A stretch of DNA of 64,000 nt from Pieris napi (GCF_905475465.1 NC_062243.1:2686001-2750000), one strand, 5' to 3'. Shown: positions 22,673-34,305, counted from the first letter of the stretch. Numbers and translations are program-made. The notes: generated by a model not told the origin, from the sequence alone.

Positions 22673-23129
22673 AATCTAGTAGAAGTTCAATGCCTTCCAA
22701 TATTGATGAAGGTTTGATATACGAGAAAGAAATGCAATATGATATACATTCTTTAGACAGCTAAAAAAGTAAAATTATGTGACTCTATCAAAATATTTAC
22801 TATGTTGTGAAATACAAATATACCAGGTTACCCATATTTTTATTTTTCCTTATTAGATAAGACTCTCATTGATAACTCTTGGCCTAACAAAAAATTAATT
22901 CGAAGACCCCATTCTTATATAAGTTTCGTAATTCCGGGTTGCTTCACCTAGTGACAGAAGATAAATGTTGTATACATGTGTACGGACCTAATGATAATAA
23001 TAATAATCATTTAGTTTATCATTATTTAAGTTACTAGTAACGAATGTTATCGTAGAAATAATATTAGAAAATTTTGAAACACTATTCAATCTTAAATACC
23101 AGAAACATGTTTCGGGGACTAAAACTATA

Positions 23130-23500
23130 AATATACTAGCAGACCGGACAAGCGTTGCTGTGGCTAAGAATTTTGTTATATTACATAGTAGTAAACTATT
23201 CAAGGGAAACGGCGGTAGAACACCAGTCCACCATGCTTTTTGGTGGTAATGCCATTAAATTGTTGCTTATTTTACGTTGGTACTTTCAACACAACGCCAT
23301 CTGTTAGAATTGTGACTACCAAATAATAAACTAATATTTTGCAATAAAATAATATTGCGGGTACAAATTGAGATGTAAGCTATCCTATCTTTTAAGTTAG
23401 ATCAAACTGCACACGGTGTGCAAATTTGATTGAAATCGGTTCGGTAGTTTAGGAGTCCATAGCGGACAAACAACGTGACACGTAATTTATATATATTAAA
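23130..23500 (+). repeat. Interspersed repeat R2-related, diverged
   Basis: Begins ctagcagaccggacaagcgt and ends ttgaaatcggttcggtagtt ... gtgacacgtaatttatatat, the same overall order as the family but with an unrelated centre. Confidence 0.5.
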
Positions 23501-24425
23501 ATTATAGCAGAGGCAGAGAGTATATAAAATTGCAGCAGAAAGCAAGTTTATTTTATGAATTCGCCATTCTGACATTTTGGGGATAGAAAATTCTACATGT
23601 GTGTATGCCATGCATATTATTTTAAATATTATCTAGCTAAATAAAATACATAATAATAATTGGCTTTGGTTTTAACGAGGTTTACAAATATTTATTTATT
23701 ATTCTAAATTCTCGTGTCTCAGTGTATGCAACCAAATTTCTTTGAAACATCTTGATCGTTTTTTTTTCGATCTACTACATTTCCATCTCTTTTATTTTAC
23801 TAAATAGATACATATATTAAATTCATAGTCATTCGTGTTATGCGTCGGTAGTTCAGACAATAGTTCATATTTTTTAAGTAAAAGGGAATAGCTATTTTTT
23901 TATTAATTTGGAATTAAAAGTACATATTACCCTTTAAGCACCAACCTCCTTTTTCAATAAAGATATACAAAAAAAAAGTAAAGTAAAGTACTGTAAAAAT
24001 AAAGCACGTGTCTTTGATAATATTCTATAAATATGATTCAAATATTTAAACTAATATTAACTATTGCTATCTGTAGAGATAAACAAATTATGTAATTATA
24101 AAAAATATGCGAAGAATTAACATACAATTTACAATAATATTGTGACCCCAAGTCACCGACAGTGTTGCCATTTGTTCTTGTCGACATTGTAACCTTATCA
24201 TTTTTTGTTTGTGATATTTTCGTACTTTTGTTTAACAATTGTAAATAGATAATTTTCAATCTATTGTTAGGTTAATTTATGTAAATTAATAGTTATTACA
24301 TTTTTCTTTTTATCCAAAATTTATATATTGCACTTACAATGCAAACAATTAAATGAAATAGTAGTAAACATCAGAAATCTTGGATAATAGGCAAGTTCAA
24401 GAACGTGCTGATGCCATTATCGTAA

Positions 24426-24990
24426 GGCCGTTTCTCCACTGCTCCGGTCCGGCAAACGTTATTTACCGATCCGATTTAGAAACTCACAACAGTACTTACG
24501 TGCTTCTCCACTACTCCGGCATCCGGTTTTTAACGTTCCGATAACTTGCTAGATCGGAACGCGGTGTTTTATCGGTCCAAGTATATCCAAGAGGTTATAA
24601 ATTATTATTAGTTTCTTGAATTTGAAAAAACCTGCATAACATGGACCAAACCAAATTATGTTACTATTTATTTATATTTTTATACCATAGTATTAGTGAA
24701 CTATTTATTACTTAATACTATCTATAATCTACTTAGATTTTATATTTCAAGATAGACAATATAAAAAAGTAATAAACTAGCCAGGGCAATAAAATATTTA
24801 GAATTTAGAACGTTTTATTAATAAAATAAAATAAATGGGTTTCAGTTAATATATGTGTTGCATGATAAATACACAAGTATCGATTATTGTCGGATCGGAT
24901 ATAGTGGAGAAGCGCAATCCGGCCTTCCAAAATTTTTCTCATGACTCATTCCGGTATCCGACGTCGGACCGGAGCAGTGGAGAAAGGGCC
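24426..24990. mobile_element. PIF/Harbinger-type non-autonomous element
   Basis: Terminal inverted repeats ggccgtttctccactgctcc / ggagcagtggagaaagggcc are flanked by the 3-bp duplication TAA (24423-24425 and 24991-24993). A 3-bp TWA duplication is typical of PIF/Harbinger insertion. The 565-bp interior has no ORF but repeats the end motif internally (tctccactactccggcatccg near 24511, and tagtggagaagcgcaatccg near 24910), presumably transposase-binding sites. Confidence 0.8.
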
Positions 24991-24993
24991 TAA

Positions 24994-26242
24994 TTGGACA
25001 AACGTACTTTATGACGCATTATAACGCGTAACAGATGTTTTGACCAATCACAGTTAAACGGAACGCGCTGTCAAAGTGATATGAAATTGGTGATCGTTCT
25101 CAACTTATGGACTCCAGGAAACAAATGCTCCATTTTTAATATTTTCTTTTACTATGGCCCACTAGCAGCGCAAGTTGGGTGGCGTTCTCTTGCCACGGAG
25201 GCCAAAACTTACTTTGCTTCATTGCATTCAGCGTAAGTAAGTAATATTAATATTTGTGAGAGATTCCATTTCATATTCGAATCCAATTAGCTAAGTACTA
25301 AAAGCTAAGTTGTAAACAACTTGACTTTGAATAAATATTCGAACTAAGAATCCTTATTCAAATTGCAAGCATATGTTCTGACAAATAATACCATGCCGAG
25401 TAGCAATAAGGAAGTTTTTGTAATCTTCTAGAGATATTATGTGAGCGTGACATTCATTTTGCTGGCAGTTCGTATCCTAATACGGCCTATTTGTAAGCAT
25501 TGGATGTCCATCTTTAAGGACAACTGATGATAAAATAGGACCGTACTTACGAAGATTTATTTGCCTAGCTATGGAAAATCAAAGAAAAAGGATTGTTGAA
25601 AAACTCATTTTGCATAGAATATTTACTAGTTCAGTTTCAGGTAAAATCAGTATGGAGAGATGGAGACCAAAGGCTGATCACCTAATTTATAAAAGGGCTG
25701 TTAAACACGCAGAATCGGCTCTTCCCTGAAGGTAATGCAATTTTAAATCGTATATTTTTTTTCATTACAAAAACTCCTCGAGATATAAGATATAATAATG
25801 TTATATTTTCCAATCATATACAATGTATATAACCAATAACTATTCGAGGACATTCGTATTCCTTTCGCGTTATTTTAATTATCTATGACTGGGAAGAAAC
25901 ATAAATATGAAAATCAAAGAAGTTTATATCCAATAAAACACAAATTCACTGAGTTACAAGAAATATTTTATAAGATTTTTTTGTTAACATTAACATTAAA
26001 AAAATTATCATAGTAAATCGAACGTTTCAATAATTAGTCAAATAGACCACCTATACGAAGATAGACTCTTGATTGACAGATAAGTTCAACGAACCAAAAT
26101 CCTTCACAGAACATAAAATTAACATAGTGCTGACTAAATTAAAGAAATGCAGCTGTAAATTAACTTTTACGAGTCTATTAGCCTCATGCTTAAATTAACA
26201 GAAATTTAAGGCGAAAATGTTGTACGTTTACGTAATTTATAC
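24994..26242. other. Region downstream of PGRP-B
   Basis: No gene recognised. A possible worn piece of SINE family 1 (aaaggctgatcacctaattt) lies near 25670. Confidence 0.4.
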
Positions 26243-26430
26243 TTATAACAAATTATCTCGCCAATGTTCCCAAGTCTCTATAACCTCCTGAAGCTTAACA
26301 CCAGGACTTATAGTTGGGGACAACTGACCATGCCCAACCAGTATATAATTTTCATCCAAATTTTCATTCTTAACACTGCATGAGAGAAAATCTTGAACCG
26401 CTTTCAACGCTGCGTTAGGTGGAGGTGTAT
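26243..26430 (-). CDS. PGRP: PGRP-B exon 4 (C-terminal end of domain)
   Basis: Opens D-T-P-P-P-N-A-A-L-K-A-V-Q-D-F-L and ends E-T-W-E-H-W-R-D-N-L-L-stop. It holds the second His ligand position in V-G-H-G-Q and the S-P-G that replaces C-P-G. The usual Arg after G-H (G-H-R) is Gly. Confidence 0.93.
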
Positions 26431-29400
26431 CTGAAATTTCCAGTATTTTATTGTTCCGTTAATTAATCTTAATTTGAAGAATTAAAACTAAATCCACTCT
26501 GAGAGATATGCATTGAAATTAGAATTACATACCACAAAACTTAGCACTATTTTACTTTATTAATAACTCCTACTCTCTTTATAATAATAAATATACAAAC
26601 GATGATAAGTAATAATAACCATATAATAATAACGATGCCAGTGGCGCACAATGGCGTGCAATTTATTTCGATATTTTTACACGCTTTATATTAGCTTCAC
26701 CTGTATGTATGTATGTATGTATGTAACCGACTCCTTCGGACTCGATTTTGACCCACTTTTAACGGACAGATTTAATTCAAACTTTACGCACCTGTCTAAG
26801 ATCGATGACAATGCAAAAATAAAAAAAATAAAAAAATAATAGTTAAAAAACTAACTAGTTTGTAACTATTATTTTTTTTTTCATTTTTTAATTAAATATT
26901 AAATTACAAAATTATCTCATAACTAATAATTACATGAATGAAAATATAATAGTCTTTCCTCAAACTTTGATTTTGTTCCCATTGGAGTAGAGACTCTTGG
27001 GCCGTGGGGTTCAAGTGCACAGGCGCTAATTAAAGGTTAAACCCCTCGTTGGAGCTGGTGTTTTCCTCGCTCAACGAATAAGTAACACAAGACCTAACTT
27101 TTTAAATTTATTTTAAGTTTCTGTTATATTTTTTAATTTTTGTTATTATTATTAGTTTGTAGGTTAAGTATGTTGTGTGTTGGATATAAATATAAATATA
27201 TTATTACATTATTTTATATTTAAGTTATCATATTATTGAACAACATTATTATATCATCAAATAAATATATAAATCACAATGTTTCTTTCAAGTAGTCATT
27301 AATAGAATATTTTTTACAGGATGGGGAGGGAGTTCTTTTTATATTTTATTTAATCTTTATTACCATAAAAATTGTATTTTGAATATGTTGTGTTAAATGT
27401 GTTTCTTTCTAAACATACACAATCAAAATATATTACTTTTAAGATTTTGTAACATATCAAGTAGTATTGTAGTAGTACCTCTAAAATCTCCAATGAAGGA
27501 CACTCCAATCGACTTGTCATTGAATCCTCGTGTGTGCGCACCAATATTCCACCCAGCGCCTTCGTACACCATTCCATTTCCACCAATGTAGAACCTACAA
27601 TATTGAATAAGTTAACTAGGAATATTTCATTGAAAATTCTACTAAACCAAATATGTATGTGACTAAAAGTAAGATATTGGTAGGAGTTTGTTTTAGTTTT
27701 TTTTTATGTTACAGGAGGCAGACGGGCAGGAGGCTCACCTGATGTTAAGTGATACCGACGCCCATGGACACTCGAAGAAGGCAAGCAAACGCGCTTTAAG
27801 CGCCGGCCTTTTAAGAATTGGTACGAACTTTTCTTGAAGGACCCTAAGTCGAATTGGTTTGGAAATACTTTAGTGGGCAGCTGGTTCCACATAGTGGTAG
27901 TGCGCGGCAGAAATTGCCTTAAGAATCGCTCAGTTGTGGAACGACGGACGTCAAGGTGATATGGATGGTATTTTGTATTCTGCCTAGACGTCCGATGATG
28001 AAACTCGGCTGCAGGTATTAGTCCGAACAACTCCTTTGAACACTCTCCATAGTAAATGAAAAAAAGTTAAAATATGTCCTTATATGTATGTGATACGAGA
28101 GCGGTTACTTAACATTACTTGGTTATGACTTGCACATAGGTTTTAAGTCCAAGACATGCCAACTACCTCACGCTTACATTTACCGTTTTGCCTCTTCATA
28201 CATAGTATAATAGAAGTTCGAACTAACGACCTCATCTGGATGCTTTGAAGGCGATCCATTGTTACCACAAACGAATACCTTCTTTTGTTTTTTCTTTATT
28301 TTATTTTTACAGAAAAATACAATCTAAATCATAGTACACATTTGAAAACCATTGTGGTTTGGATTAATAAAACAATAGAAGTCTTATCAGGAGCGCGACA
28401 AATGCATATATAAGTAATTCTTCAACTTGTTTTTTTATATTGGTGTTAAGCTATTTAATAACTAACCTAATTCCTAAAACCTAACTAAACTAAAGTATGT
28501 TTACTATCCGTGGTAGCAAATACTTCAACGTTGTCTCACCATAGACATTGTTTGCTCTCGAAGTACTGAGCCGAACTTGCGTTACAGCTCGGGTCTGTAC
28601 GTCGTGCTCAACTCGTTCTATGTTATCTCGAAAAAAGTCCTCGATTAGAAGACATTTATTTACGTTTTCTGTTATGGGCAGTATTTTACAGTGTTTCAAA
28701 TTTCTCTTTCTTCTATAGTCATAGTGTAAGTTGAATCACACATCCTATATAAATTTTTTTACTAAATAGAACCAGTATGTGTATACTGGTCTATTTGACT
28801 AAGTACATTTTACGGTTGAAAAGCACTGAAACTAAATATGAGTTTGCGTATAGATTGTTGATACTTACGAATTTCCAATATCAGTGAATTTAAGTTTTTC
28901 AATGTGGTTCTGTCTGACAGCTATTAAAATGACTTTGCACGATTCATCATCAGAGCAAGTTTCTGTAGCAGTGTGCTGGACGATCACCAAATTCACTGGT
29001 TTCGATAGAGGAGGACGTTCATTGCGAGGATTTGGGCTCCACTGTGCGTAATCGATCACGTCACATTCTTGATCTGCGGAAGGAAGTTAAATGGACTTTG
29101 TATTACGATTTGCTACAAGTTAATGATAACTAGACTTTCGACAGGAATATGCATTTAATATGGATATAATGGTAATAATATTAATTAATCTAGCTTTAGT
29201 TAATAACAAAATATAGGTATTAAAATTATCTATCGCCTAACGGTTTTAGTCGAGTTTAAAGAATAGCAATGATACCTAATATATAAAATTCTCGTGTCGC
29301 GGTGTTTGTAGTTAAACTCCTCCGAAACGGCTTGACCGATTCTCATGAAATTTTGTGTACATGAGATATGTCTGAGAATCGGACATCTACTTTTCATCCC

Positions 29401-30201
29401 CCTAAATTTATTTATTTTTTATGATACAGTATTAAAAAATACATACAACCCCTAATTTTCACCCCTCTACGATCAACTCCTATATTTTATTATAAATGAT
29501 ATACATGGCAAAACGACATTTGCCAGGTCAGCTAGTCTCATATAATTTTCTTCTTTGCGCCTTCTTGGCACCGCACAATTTCCTTCAATCTATCCTGTCT
29601 ACGCCTCAGCCTTAAGCCTTAGTGCCTGTGTGATGGTAAGACTTGTAAGGTCTAGCGAGTAAGAGATGGTGCTTGAGGCCTAGTCCACCACTCTCCCAGT
29701 CACAATGAGTCGTTCTAACTTTTCTGGGCCGTATGTAACAAAGTAGAAGACCAGTGCAACTGTCATAGTATGTTGTGAAAAAAGGTGACACATTAATTCT
29801 CTTATCTGGCAGGCATCCTCCGCCAACACCATTTTCAAAGCATCTATTTCCCCCTTTCAGATGTTCACATTTCTAAAGCATCCTGTATTTCGCACTTTAA
29901 AACAAAAAACGGGGATACTACAGATTCTTTTGTTTTTAGGCAAATGTTCAGGTCTCTATCAATTAATCTGGTTCCCTTCGAATTTCGTTTTAGCTTCCTC
30001 CTTGATTTCTCATCAGGAAACCATCCATCAAGTTAGTAAAGCTCGCCTACTATGTTTGCTCTTCCAGCGCACCAGTGCCATCAATTTTACTGAAGTGTAT
30101 TTGTAGTATTATATAATGAAATTCAAAAATAGAATATAAATATCCATTAACATACCTGCGTTTACAAATATTAAACAGAGGAGAAATAAATAATGATACA
30201 T
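26243..30201 (-). CDS. PGRP: PGRP-B, short secreted peptidoglycan recognition protein, probably non-catalytic
   Basis: Complete four-exon gene: 30201-30156, 29073-28869, 27594-27479 and 26430-26243, totalling 555 nt for 184 residues plus TAA. All introns have GT-AG ends (donors GTATGT, GTAAGT, GTACTA; acceptors CCGCAG, TTGTAG, TTTCAG) and phases 1, 2, 1. Domains: signal peptide MYHYLFLLCLIFVNA, then one PGRP/amidase-2-like domain to the C-terminus, the length of insect PGRP-S proteins. Motifs seen: V-I-V-Q-H-T (first His ligand), C-S-D-D-E-S-C, N-G-M-V-Y-E-G-A-G-W-N-I-G-A-H-T, S-I-G-V-S-F-I-G-D-F, and G-H-G-Q-L-S-P-T-I-S-P-G. The last has Ser where amidase PGRPs carry the zinc-binding Cys, so cell-wall cleavage is unlikely and a sensor role (as for PGRP-SA-like proteins) is inferred. 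Arg of Y-E-G-R-G-W is Ala. Introns hold LINE and other repeats. Confidence 0.93.
26655..26880 (-). repeat. Interspersed repeat R3 with (TATG)n tract
   Basis: A TATG tract (26703-26724) runs into taaccgactccttcggactc and gattttgacccacttttaac, the complement of the copies at 9840 and 60780. Lies in PGRP-B intron 3, next to exon 4. Confidence 0.65.
26955..27130 (+). repeat. Interspersed repeat R4 (LINE 3'-UTR-like), diverged copy
   Basis: Shares gattttgttccc, actcttgggccgtg, gcgctaatt and cctcgctcaacgaataagta with 33935-34165. Within PGRP-B intron 3. Confidence 0.6.
27479..27594 (-). CDS. PGRP: PGRP-B exon 3
   Basis: 116 nt between acceptor TTGTAG and donor GTACTA. Encodes F-Y-I-G-G-N-G-M-V-Y-E-G-A-G-W, G-A-H-T-R-G-F-N and S-I-G-V-S-F-I-G-D-F-R. 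The donor is weaker than the others in this gene, but the frame runs on into exon 4 correctly. Confidence 0.92.
27700..28055 (-). mobile_element. LINE 3' end (family L1t), ORF C-terminus plus tail
   Basis: The frame reads R-R-S-T-T-E-R-F-L-R-Q-F-L, T-T-M-W-N-Q-L-P, N-Q-F-D-L-G-S-F-K-K, then K-G-R-R-L, typical of the C-terminus of CR1/jockey-like LINEs. The tail (cctgatgttaagtgatacc, aggaggca, then T-run) recurs at eight or more other places in this window. Inserted in PGRP-B intron 2 in gene orientation. Confidence 0.8.
28490..28690 (-). mobile_element. LINE ORF C-terminal fragment
   Basis: Open frame with H-D-V-Q-T-R-A-V-T-Q-V-R, S-R-A-N-N-V-Y-G-E, L-K-Y-L-L-P-R-I-V-N, the pattern of LINE C-termini (T-R, N-x-Y, L-P). 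A decayed copy is at 7845-7985. In PGRP-B intron 2. Confidence 0.65.
28869..29073 (-). CDS. PGRP: PGRP-B exon 2
   Basis: 205 nt between CCGCAG and GTAAGT. Encodes D-Q-E-C-D-V-I, W-S-P-N-P, the V-I-V-Q-H-T strand, and C-S-D-D-E-S-C, ending T-D-I-G-N-S. About the same length and phase as PGRP-A exon 2 but considerably diverged in sequence. Confidence 0.93.
29278..29537 (-). repeat. Interspersed repeat R2, in PGRP-B intron 1
   Basis: Reads atataaaattctcgtgtcgc, aaacggcttgaccgattctc and ends gccaggtcagctagtc, inverted relative to the 22350 copy. Confidence 0.72.
29538..30155 (-). other. Rest of PGRP-B intron 1
   Basis: GC-richer than average at 29560-29760 (cttcaatctatcctgtctac, cctagtccaccactctccca), perhaps old repeat DNA. 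I recognise no protein. The 81-codon plus-strand frame at 29861-30106 has no motif support. Confidence 0.4.
30156..30201 (-). CDS. PGRP: PGRP-B exon 1 (signal peptide)
   Basis: ATG at 30201-30199. 46 nt to donor GTATGT. Encodes MYHYLFLLCLIFVNA, a hydrophobic export signal, then one base of the next codon, giving D at the junction. Confidence 0.92.
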
Positions 30202-30239
30202 CTTCAAACAAGCCACTTAGAGAACATAAATCGTTAGAT

Positions 30240-30269
30240 TACATACATTTATTCAGCCGTCTATATATA
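30240..30269 (-). promoter_or_regulatory. PGRP-B core promoter: TATA box, predicted start near 30240
   Basis: On the minus strand TATATATA occupies 30269-30262. About 30 bases further lies an A in GTAATC near 30240, which would leave a 5' leader of about 39 bases before the ATG. TATA location is observed; the start site is inferred from spacing. Confidence 0.6.
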
Positions 30270-30289
30270 AACAAGTTTTATCCTTATAA

Positions 30290-30299
30290 GGTGAATCCC
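30290..30299 (-). promoter_or_regulatory. kB-like site upstream of PGRP-B
   Basis: GGGATTCACC on the minus strand, about 50 bases above the predicted start, resembles Rel/NF-kB half-site pairs (GGG-R-N-N-Y-Y-C-C) with one mismatch. Immune genes of insects often carry such sites, so infection-induced expression is a reasonable guess, not shown. Confidence 0.3.
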
Positions 30300-30816
30300 A
30301 TTCTACGAGAAAATATGACTTTTTAGTATGACTAACGAGATTGGTTTTTCTCAAACCTTGTAACGTATCGTTGGAACATATACATTTGGGGCATGGGGCA
30401 GACTTATTTTATTTATGGGCAACTGTAACAGCCTTCTGACTGCCCCTTTTCATTTTTGAGAAATTTGATCGAGTGGTAAGACGGTCTAAACTTACCGCTA
30501 AGAGCTCTACCAGTGTCTTACTAACAGTGTCATAACTTAATATTTAACATATAGACATCTGTAATATAACATATGTGAACGGGTGCTACTTGTGGTGACT
30601 GGTCGGACTTGAATTCGTGTATGCAGTGATGTTAGTTATTTCGACTATGTATTTGCGTGTTGTTCCCACGAGAATGGAAGTGCCTGCTCTATTCCACCTT
30701 GCCTACTGCTGATAGAGAACAAATCTTTGTTTTTAATATATTTTATTATTATTATATTACTTAAGATTTTATGTAGAACATGAATTGCAGCTCCTTTCAA
30801 ACATTTTGAAAAACCA
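30300..30816. other. Upstream region of PGRP-B
   Basis: No gene. Nothing else recognised. Confidence 0.4.
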
Positions 30817-30995
30817 AAAAACTTGACGATTAAAAAGAGTGGCGGAGAGTTTATTGCCAGTTCTTCTCTTCCATTCTACGCCCTTGATTTGAGAACTGGC
30901 AGTAAATGTAAAATTAGAAGCATTTAATATGTATTTCTTTTTTGACGTCCATAAGTTTACATATGTGTTACCTATACATTGTTAAAAGAAATATA
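30817..30995 (+). repeat. Interspersed repeat R1
   Basis: Clear copy: acttgacgattaaaaagagt, gagtttattgccagttcttc, gatttgagaactggcagtaa, and a tail of dgtccataagtttacata type. Confidence 0.75.
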
Positions 30996-31170
30996 CGAAA
31001 CAGAAAACATAAGTCAATTAAGTACAATACATACCCTAATACCAGTACTACACCCTAATATTTTAAAGAAAAAGGGATGGTTACTACAAGCATAGACAAT
31101 GTGTGGGTAATATATTGTGTTAAAAAGTAAATTACTCTTAACATAATCACCAAATAAGAAAATCAAAAAA

Positions 31171-31181
31171 CCCCCCCCCCC
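31171..31181. repeat. Homopolymer of 11 C
   Basis: Uninterrupted C run following an A run, rare in such AT-rich DNA. Could vary in length between individuals or sequencing platforms. Confidence 0.9.
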
Positions 31182-31652
31182 ATAATGCTTACGTAATACT
31201 TGAACTTGTTTACTTAAAGTTTTTTTACTTAGCTAAAACCCGAAACATTAGCTAATTATATTATTCATATTTGTAAATACGCTATGCATTAAAGGCAATA
31301 CAATCCCAAAAATATACTATCCCAATTTTTATACCAAGATTTCTTTATTTCGTCATGTGTTAGCTGTTTACATTAATGAACATATTTAATAACAATTAGT
31401 GTCCAACAGACCTTGGCAATGTCATCAATCGCCAGTAGCATTGTACCTGTAGTGTGATTCACATGTTTCATTGTAATCGACTGTAAATCACACTTATTTT
31501 ATTTCATAGTTCGAGGCCACACTGTGGCTGTTTTTGTTCAATATTTAACCAGACTAATCGTTTTGGCAACAGACGTAATTTTTTGCCATTTGGGTCTTGT
31601 GTTTGATTAGGTATTCGTTCCAATTTAAAAGAAAAAAATCTAGGCTAGAATT

Positions 31653-31693
31653 CTAGGTGTTAATTTAAATTTTGAATTCAAATTAACACCTAG
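31653..31693. repeat. Perfect 14-bp stem palindrome
   Basis: ctaggtgttaattt (31653-31666) pairs with aaattaacacctag (31680-31693) around a 13-base loop. Isolated; no element recognised around it. Confidence 0.85.
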
Positions 31694-32570
31694 CCATACT
31701 TCTTACTGGGTGGCACGAATAGTTAGATACATACAAATTAATAATAAATATAAAAACAGTTATGCTTAATCCCTAAACGGAATAAATTATTATGTTTTCT
31801 GATAACTAGATTTTGCTAGAAAAGTGAAATATGAAATATTTTATCATTAAAATCTTTTATTATGACAAAGATGGTATTTATATGAATATATGTACTATCT
31901 ATATATGGTAAATATTCTTATATATACCAAGATTACTGTGTGTTCGATTATTCATTTTTCTACATGCCGATTTCCTTTCCTTCAAGAGCGAGTATAAATT
32001 GCACGTGTCGAGCATTCAGTGCTTAGGAACGCAAAAATAGGTGCAGAATACCTAGATATATTTTTATTAGGATTATAGTATAAATTATTATTAGCCTATA
32101 CTACAGGTAAAGACGTCATAGAGTTAACTGGAAGTGCCTCCAAGGATGACATTCAGAGCCGACGCTTAGGGAGAACTGTGATTTCCGTAATGCAAAATCC
32201 AATACACTTGTTACATCTGAGAGTCAAACTGCTCCAGAATCGCCTTTACTTCTTACAACCTTAAAATATAATTTACTAGACTATTAAAAAAAAAGTATAA
32301 TAAAGTTAATTATCGTGCCATAAACTTTTATTATTACCCACACAAAAGGCTTTGTTGAGTCAATATTATGTCCTAAATATAGCTTATAAGTTACATAATC
32401 TCACAATAAAGGCGTTATGTAAACATAATACTTAATATCACTTTAATAACTATATTTACGTTGAATTGACGTAAAGAATTATAATTCCTAGAATAAAGGT
32501 AGTATTTTTGCTGTAACCATTAACTTATGATCCATACATTGTAAACAAGCATCATATGTTCACACTATTC
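31694..32570. other. Intergenic AT-rich DNA
   Basis: Nothing recognised. Confidence 0.4.
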
Positions 32571-32714
32571 ATTTAGGTAACACAATATACACTTATGAAC
32601 ATCAATAAAGAAATACATATTAAATGCTTCTAATTTTACATTTACTGCCAGTTCTCAGTGACGTACAACGGACCAGAAGAACTGGCAATAAACTCTCAGC
32701 CACTCTTCAATCGC
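32571..32714 (-). repeat. Interspersed repeat R1, inverted copy
   Basis: Reads aggtaacacaatatacactt, atgcttctaattttacattt, ccagttctcagtgacgtaca, gaagaactggcaataaactc. Confidence 0.75.
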
Positions 32715-32779
32715 CTATTTATCTTTTCTTTATTGACCTGTTCTTGCTCCAGTACTCTGTAAATTCCAATAGCGACAAC

Positions 32780-33036
32780 TTTTTTTTTTTTAAAGACAAT
32801 TCACACCAATTGACCTAGTCCCATACTAAGCTAGTGAAGCTTGTGTAATGGGTACTAGGCAACGGATATACATACATATTATGGATAGATAGACATATAA
32901 ATACATATTTAAACACCCAAGACCTAAGCACAACAGCAAATGCTCATCACATCGATGTTCGTCTCAGCCGGGGATCGAACCCGGGACCCATGCATTCGCA
33001 GTCAGGGGTACTAACCACTAGACCAATGAGTCGTCT
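32780..33036 (-). repeat. SINE family 2 (tRNA-derived), copy 1
   Basis: On the minus strand the head reads ATTGGTCTAGTGGTTAGTAC (A box TGGTCTAGTGG), CTGACTGCGAATGCATGG, and GGGTTCGATCCCCGGCTGAG (B box), closely tRNA-like. The tail has GATAGATAG-type repeats and ends in an A-run (T-run at 32781 on the plus strand). Not a functional tRNA because the acceptor 3' half does not close. Confidence 0.88.
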
Positions 33037-33934
33037 GAATGAAGTCGTTTTAATGAAATCGGGATCGCAATAGCTAATGGACGTTACAAAGTACTGGCAC
33101 GAATAAATTTCAGCGGTAGGTCAAAGACTTAAAACCTGTCCCTGGCCTTGACCCTTGGATCTAGAATACCTATAGCGATCCGCTAGTGCCTTCACAATAT
33201 ATGCCCGCGCAATAGTCGGGTTAGAAAGCACCTTATAGATGTTATAAATAGGAATTTCATTTTATTAATAATTTAAGCACGTGGATGGAACCGAAATTAT
33301 TTATTTATCCTAATATTATTAAGAAGGAATTTTATCTGTATCTAAATAAACACAAATACTATAGAATCCATTTCAAAAATTATGTACAACAACAACTACA
33401 TTAAAATTATGTACAAAATTATTGTCAGCCGTGCGAAGCCGGAACTAACAGCTTGGGCTTTATAAACCAGATTACCTCAGACAAAATGCTCGCAGCCCGT
33501 TACTTAATAATTAATAATGGATAAATAGAACTAAATTGAAATGATAAACCAATTTTGAATCTTTCATTAGAGCAATTGCTTTTCAAAGTAATCGAAACTA
33601 AAGTATGTCGATCAAACGAACATAGAGTCGAAAAAACAATTAAAAAGGCGAGTTAATAATAACTTATTGCAAACTAGTAGGTAGCAGAAGATGGTACAAT
33701 TATTTTAAAATATATGTCAAGGATTTTTATTTAATTCTTAATGAATTTAAAATAAGTTATTCACCACTACCAGGATCTTATAAACACGAGTTAGTGAATA
33801 TCACCTTGACCTTGTATCAGTCCTATGTTAAAGACCTTTCTACAGTTCTTTGACATTCAATTAGCTTCAAAATAACTTAATATAACTTGATATACGCCCT
33901 TAACTTACTTAAAATATATAACAACGTTTTCCAA
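33037..33934. other. Intergenic DNA
   Basis: A mildly GC-richer block at 33060-33240 (gtacaaagtactggcacg-type, ttgacccttggatctagaat) is unexplained. No ORF of note. Confidence 0.4.
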
Positions 33935-34165
33935 TTTCGATTTTGTTCCTTTTGGAACTCTTGGGCCGTGTTCTAGTGCATAGACGCTAATTCAAGATTT
34001 AAGTTGGGGCCTGATATGGAATCGGTTGAACCGGAATGGCAGTTCCGGTGACCCCAGATCTGGCACCTTCCTCGCTCAGCGAATAAGTATCGATACAGCG
34101 AGGAAATGCTGCCAGCGTTAAAGGTACACTACAAGGACCAAACTTTTTTAAGCTTAAAAGTACTT
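33935..34165 (+). repeat. Interspersed repeat R4 (LINE 3'-UTR-like)
   Basis: Contains actcttgggccgtgttctag, cagttccggtgaccccagat, cctcgctcagcgaataagta, cagcgaggaaatgctgccag and a terminal ggaccaaacttttttaa. Diverged or partial copies at 26955-27130 and 63040-63122. Confidence 0.65.
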
Positions 34166-34305
34166 ATAAAATAAATACTTTATTATGGACAAGTTATATT
34201 TTGGGTAACAGAGCGAGGAGTAGTAAAACTCAATTTTTCTATGTATTTAAAAGCAAGAATTAGATGATGATATTTACTAATAAGGTATTTCAAAATTCCA
34301 TTATA

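Noticed and set aside
26243..26430. PGRP-B as an active amidase
   Set aside because: The Cys zinc ligand is Ser (S-P-G), which in this family goes with loss of amidase activity.
32780..33036. Functional tRNA gene
   Set aside because: A and B boxes and the T arm are tRNA-like, but the acceptor stem does not close and the sequence continues into a SINE tail with poly-A.
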